From positions 1 to 25,891 of the forward strand of contig PCCJ01000081.1 of assembly GCA_002731665.1 (NCBI GenBank): a stretch of 25,891 nt of DNA, written 5' to 3'. Below are positions 23,884 through 25,891 of this stretch, in pieces. The translations under genes and the position numbers were made by a program. Each line of letters begins with the position of its first letter. The stretch's first letter is position 1. The notes under the pieces were generated by a model. That model was not told where the DNA came from. It made no database searches and saw nothing but the letters and a program-made list of their open reading frames with translations. Origin of the DNA: Actinomycetota bacterium (GTDB taxonomy: Bacteria > Actinomycetota > Acidimicrobiia > Acidimicrobiales > Poriferisodaliceae).

Positions 23884-24675
23884 TTAAATATGAACCTTCG
23901 CTTGCCATTCTTCCAATAAATTAGTATCTCCAAACGTTTCCAATTCTGAGAAACGCTTTCTGCCCCACATCCATAATAACAGATCGCTAGCAGCACCCCT
24001 TAACGCTACATCGCCTTTTGCGTGGGATCGATCTACTTCTATGCCTTTAGAAGTTCGAGTGATTAGCCACTCTCCTGGGCTGTCGGTGCAATGAAAATGA
24101 ACTGTTCCAACGCCCGCAAATGATGTAGGGATTCGCTGCGGGATAAAGAAATCGAGGAATTCATCTATTCCTTCGATAGCCAGGCCAGCATCTATTTCAC
24201 TCCCAGAGGTGGTAACTGATTGAGCATCCCAACGATGAATCGCCGCTTCTATACACATTCGCCGCATCCAGTAGCTCGCTGTAGGATCCGTCAAGTTTGA
24301 GGACCACACATTTTGGTCTGGCTTCAGAGAGTAAATAACTTTTTGAAGATTTTGAGCCTCGACAGAATGCCACTCAGCAAGATTTTCTGTATTTGGACGG
24401 TTCTCTTCAGCCATACCCCATGTCGCTACCCCGTGGTTTGGATCAATTGAACTTCCTTGGGCCACCGATCTGCTAACAAAGGCCCATACTCCACCTAGGT
24501 GGATGATTAGTTCTCTCAACACCCAAGGGGCCATAGACGGCACTAAGCCATCAAGATTACTTTTTGCTAACTCAGTGATAAGCCCCGTATTTTGTTGAAA
24601 CAACTTTTCGTATTCGGCCGATTCCACTGAAGCTCCTTCACCACCACGTGCTGACTCTTTATTATTCTCACACAT
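23884..24675 (-). CDS. Maleylpyruvate-isomerase family mycothiol-dependent enzyme
   Basis: A 263-residue member of the actinobacterial TIGR03083/MDMPI family. N-terminal DinB-fold bundle: the segment VPSMAPWVLRELIIHLGGVW (45-64, His59) and the helix WMRRMCIEAAIHRWDAQ (136-152) with Glu143, His147 and Asp150 supply the usual metal ligands. A C-terminal alpha/beta domain (about 160-263), with LLLWMWGRKRF near the end, is also typical. Family members use mycothiol as cofactor in thiol-dependent isomerisation or transfer; the characterised example isomerises maleylpyruvate in gentisate breakdown. No gentisate dioxygenase is present, although the next gene is a cupin, the fold class of that enzyme; at 130 residues it is too small. 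Start: ATG at 24675, without a clear ribosome binding site. Confidence 0.88.
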   Translation of the reverse strand: MCENNKESARGGEGASVESAEYEKLFQQNTGLITELAKSNLDGLVPSMAPWVLRELIIHLGGVWAFVSRSVAQGSSIDPNHGVATWGMAEENRPNTENLAEWHSVEAQNLQKVIYSLKPDQNVWSSNLTDPTASYWMRRMCIEAAIHRWDAQSVTTSGSEIDAGLAIEGIDEFLDFFIPQRIPTSFAGVGTVHFHCTDSPGEWLITRTSKGIEVDRSHAKGDVALRGAASDLLLWMWGRKRFSELETFGDTNLLEEWQAKVHI

Positions 24676-25012
24676 TATCGCTTATTGACCCCAGCATCCT
24701 AAGATTTCGCTACAGGAGATTGTCTGGCTAACCTCGCAACCAACTTTGGTTCTTAAATTAAAAAAGTTTCACAACTAGCTTCGGCAAAGGCTGTATCAAC
24801 AATTATTCACTGACAAAATTGAAAAAGCGATTCTGTTCCAAATGACAAGCAATCAATGGAATACACTGTGTTGGTTTCTCTGACTCTTCTTCCTTCTCAT
24901 ATTTGGGCAACTTTATATCCAGCCCGCTCTCAATTAACTGCCTGATATCGCTATCACGGTTTAGCGGCATTAGCCTTCGAAGAGTCATCCAGATTCAGCG
25001 AGGTGCAACTCT
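24676..25012. other. Divergent intergenic region before the second monooxygenase
   Basis: 337 bp. Contains a 14-bp dyad AACCAA-CT-TTGGTT at 24738-24751, 63 bp upstream of the mycothiol-type gene, which could be an operator. A 61-codon open frame on the minus strand (24803-24988) has no ribosome binding site or -10 box at its ATG and a low-complexity acidic stretch; I do not call it a gene. Confidence 0.4.
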
Positions 25013-25891
25013 ATGGGTAATTCTAAGACAACCGAACAATCTGCTGCGTCAGGTACTGACCTAACGGAACATTTCGATGTGCTTATTGTCGGCGCTGGAA
25101 TATCTGGAATCGGGGGTGCCTATCACTTGCAGGAGCAGTGTCCCGACAAATCTTTTGTAGTTCTAGAAGCACAAGATAGTTTCGGCGGAACTTGGCGCAC
25201 CCACAAATATCCTGGTATCCGTTCAGATAGCGATCTTTACACTTTCGGATATCGCTTTAAACCTTGGACTAGCGCACCGATAGCCACAGCAGCTGAGATT
25301 ACAAAGTATATGGGCGAAGTCATTGAAGAAAACAAACTTGCTACTCACGTGCGTTATGGACACGTAATTTCATCTGCTTCTTGGTCTACCGAGGAAAAGA
25401 TGTGGCAGCTCGTTGTCACGGTTAATGAAACTAAAGAAGAGCTCAACTTTTCATGTAACTTTTTATGGATGTGCCAAGGGTATTATCGCCACTCTGAGGG
25501 GTACACGCCTTCCTGGCCCGGGGTAGAAGATTTCAAAGGGGAGATTATCCATCCTCAGACATGGCCTGAGAACTTCGATTACAGCGGTAAAAAAGTTGTC
25601 GTGATCGGATCCGGCGCTACAGCAGCAACACTGATTCCTGCAATGGCTGAGAAATGCAGCCACATCACCATGCTCCAAAGGTCGCCAACGTATTTCGCCA
25701 CTGGAAGAAATGCAATTGAAGTTGCCGACATGCTTCGAGAGCTAGAGATTCCAGAAGAATGGGTGCATGAAATAGTTAGAAAAAAGATACTTCTTGAACA
25801 AGAAAAAATTGCACAAATGTCTCGAGAGCACCCCGAGCTCGTTAAAGCTGAACTTTTCAAAGGAATTAAACAATTCCTGCCAGATGATTAC
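25013..25891 (+). CDS. Baeyer-Villiger flavin monooxygenase, EthA-like (partial, right end missing)
   Basis: An open frame from the ATG at 25013 runs 293 codons to the window end without a stop. It shows the FAD motif VGAGISGIGGAYHL (26-39), FGGTWRTHKYPGIRSDSDLY (57-76), the exact Baeyer-Villiger fingerprint FKGEIIHPQTWP (174-185) and the NADPH motif IGSGATAA (198-205). The RYPGxRSDSD-type segment is characteristic of EthA/MymA-like Baeyer-Villiger enzymes, unlike the HapE-type enzyme at 15697. Such proteins are about 490-500 residues, so roughly 200 are missing. GAGGTG (25000-25005) lies 7 nt before the ATG. Antisense open frames at 25463-25860 are shadows of it. Divergent from the mycothiol-type gene. 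Confidence 0.93.
   Translation, partial: MGNSKTTEQSAASGTDLTEHFDVLIVGAGISGIGGAYHLQEQCPDKSFVVLEAQDSFGGTWRTHKYPGIRSDSDLYTFGYRFKPWTSAPIATAAEITKYMGEVIEENKLATHVRYGHVISSASWSTEEKMWQLVVTVNETKEELNFSCNFLWMCQGYYRHSEGYTPSWPGVEDFKGEIIHPQTWPENFDYSGKKVVVIGSGATAATLIPAMAEKCSHITMLQRSPTYFATGRNAIEVADMLRELEIPEEWVHEIVRKKILLEQEKIAQMSREHPELVKAELFKGIKQFLPDDY

Noticed and set aside
23450..24675. Gentisate pathway (gentisate dioxygenase plus maleylpyruvate isomerase)
   Set aside because: The cupin has a single domain of 130 residues, whereas gentisate dioxygenases are bicupins of about 350 residues, and no fumarylpyruvate hydrolase is present.
24803..24988. 61-codon open frame on the minus strand in the gap before the EthA-like gene
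   Set aside because: No Shine-Dalgarno, no TAnnnT box at leaderless spacing and no recognisable family; an acidic low-complexity stretch is weak evidence. Conservation in a relative would change this.

Overview
The window looks like chromosomal DNA from an actinobacterium of intermediate GC content (a bit under 50% by eye). A marine or freshwater Acidimicrobiia-type lineage is my best guess. The grounds are two DinB-fold proteins of the mycothiol-dependent type (2183-2740 and 23884-24675), a dense set of acyl-CoA and monooxygenase genes, and many genes whose start codon sits 4-8 nt after a -10-like TAnnnT hexamer with no ribosome binding site, i.e. probable leaderless mRNAs. The lineage is inference; no rRNA or tRNA marker is present. 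I saw no IS element, phage gene, CRISPR array, integrase or tRNA.

Layout. 1-2740: a VOC (glyoxalase/extradiol-fold) gene coupled to a gene running off the left edge, then divergently a CMD/AhpD-like protein, a second VOC protein and a mycothiol-dependent DinB-like enzyme. 2817-5253 (minus): a tightly coupled trio, HpcH/HpaI aldolase then PhyH-type dioxygenase then TauD/TfdA-type dioxygenase. 5617-6495: a metallo-beta-lactamase-fold hydrolase. 6500-10693 (minus): a CoA-thioester module of CaiB/BaiF CoA transferase, PaaG-like isomerase, acyl-CoA dehydrogenase and delta3,delta2-enoyl-CoA-isomerase-like protein, with a stand-alone infA (IF-1) just upstream. 11131-14412: an N-acyl-D-amino-acid-deacylase-like amidohydrolase coupled to a divergent biotin-type carboxyltransferase. 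14674-15672: a threonine aldolase facing a 4-hydroxyacetophenone-monooxygenase-like Baeyer-Villiger enzyme (15697-17622). 17623-18422: an 800-bp gap without a gene. 18423-20311: a beta-hydroxyacid dehydrogenase overlapping a short acyl-CoA-dehydrogenase-fold flavoprotein. 20372-21732: a DUF427 protein divergent from a phosphotriesterase-like hydrolase. 22049-23335: a second CaiB/BaiF CoA transferase. 23450-24675 (minus): a second mycothiol-type enzyme and a cupin. 25013-end: a second Baeyer-Villiger monooxygenase (EthA-like), cut by the window edge.

Taken together this reads as a catabolic region: oxygenases (two Fe(II)/2-oxoglutarate enzymes, two Baeyer-Villiger enzymes, an ACAD-fold flavoprotein), hydrolases able to open esters or lactones (MBL fold, phosphotriesterase-like), CoA activation by transferases, beta-oxidation-type steps, and C-C cleavage by aldolases. 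The genes form many short transcription units rather than one long operon, so no single substrate can be named from sequence. The least standard elements are the aldolase/PhyH/TauD trio, the carboxyltransferase lacking both usual CoA oxyanion motifs, and the isolated IF-1 gene with a UUG start.
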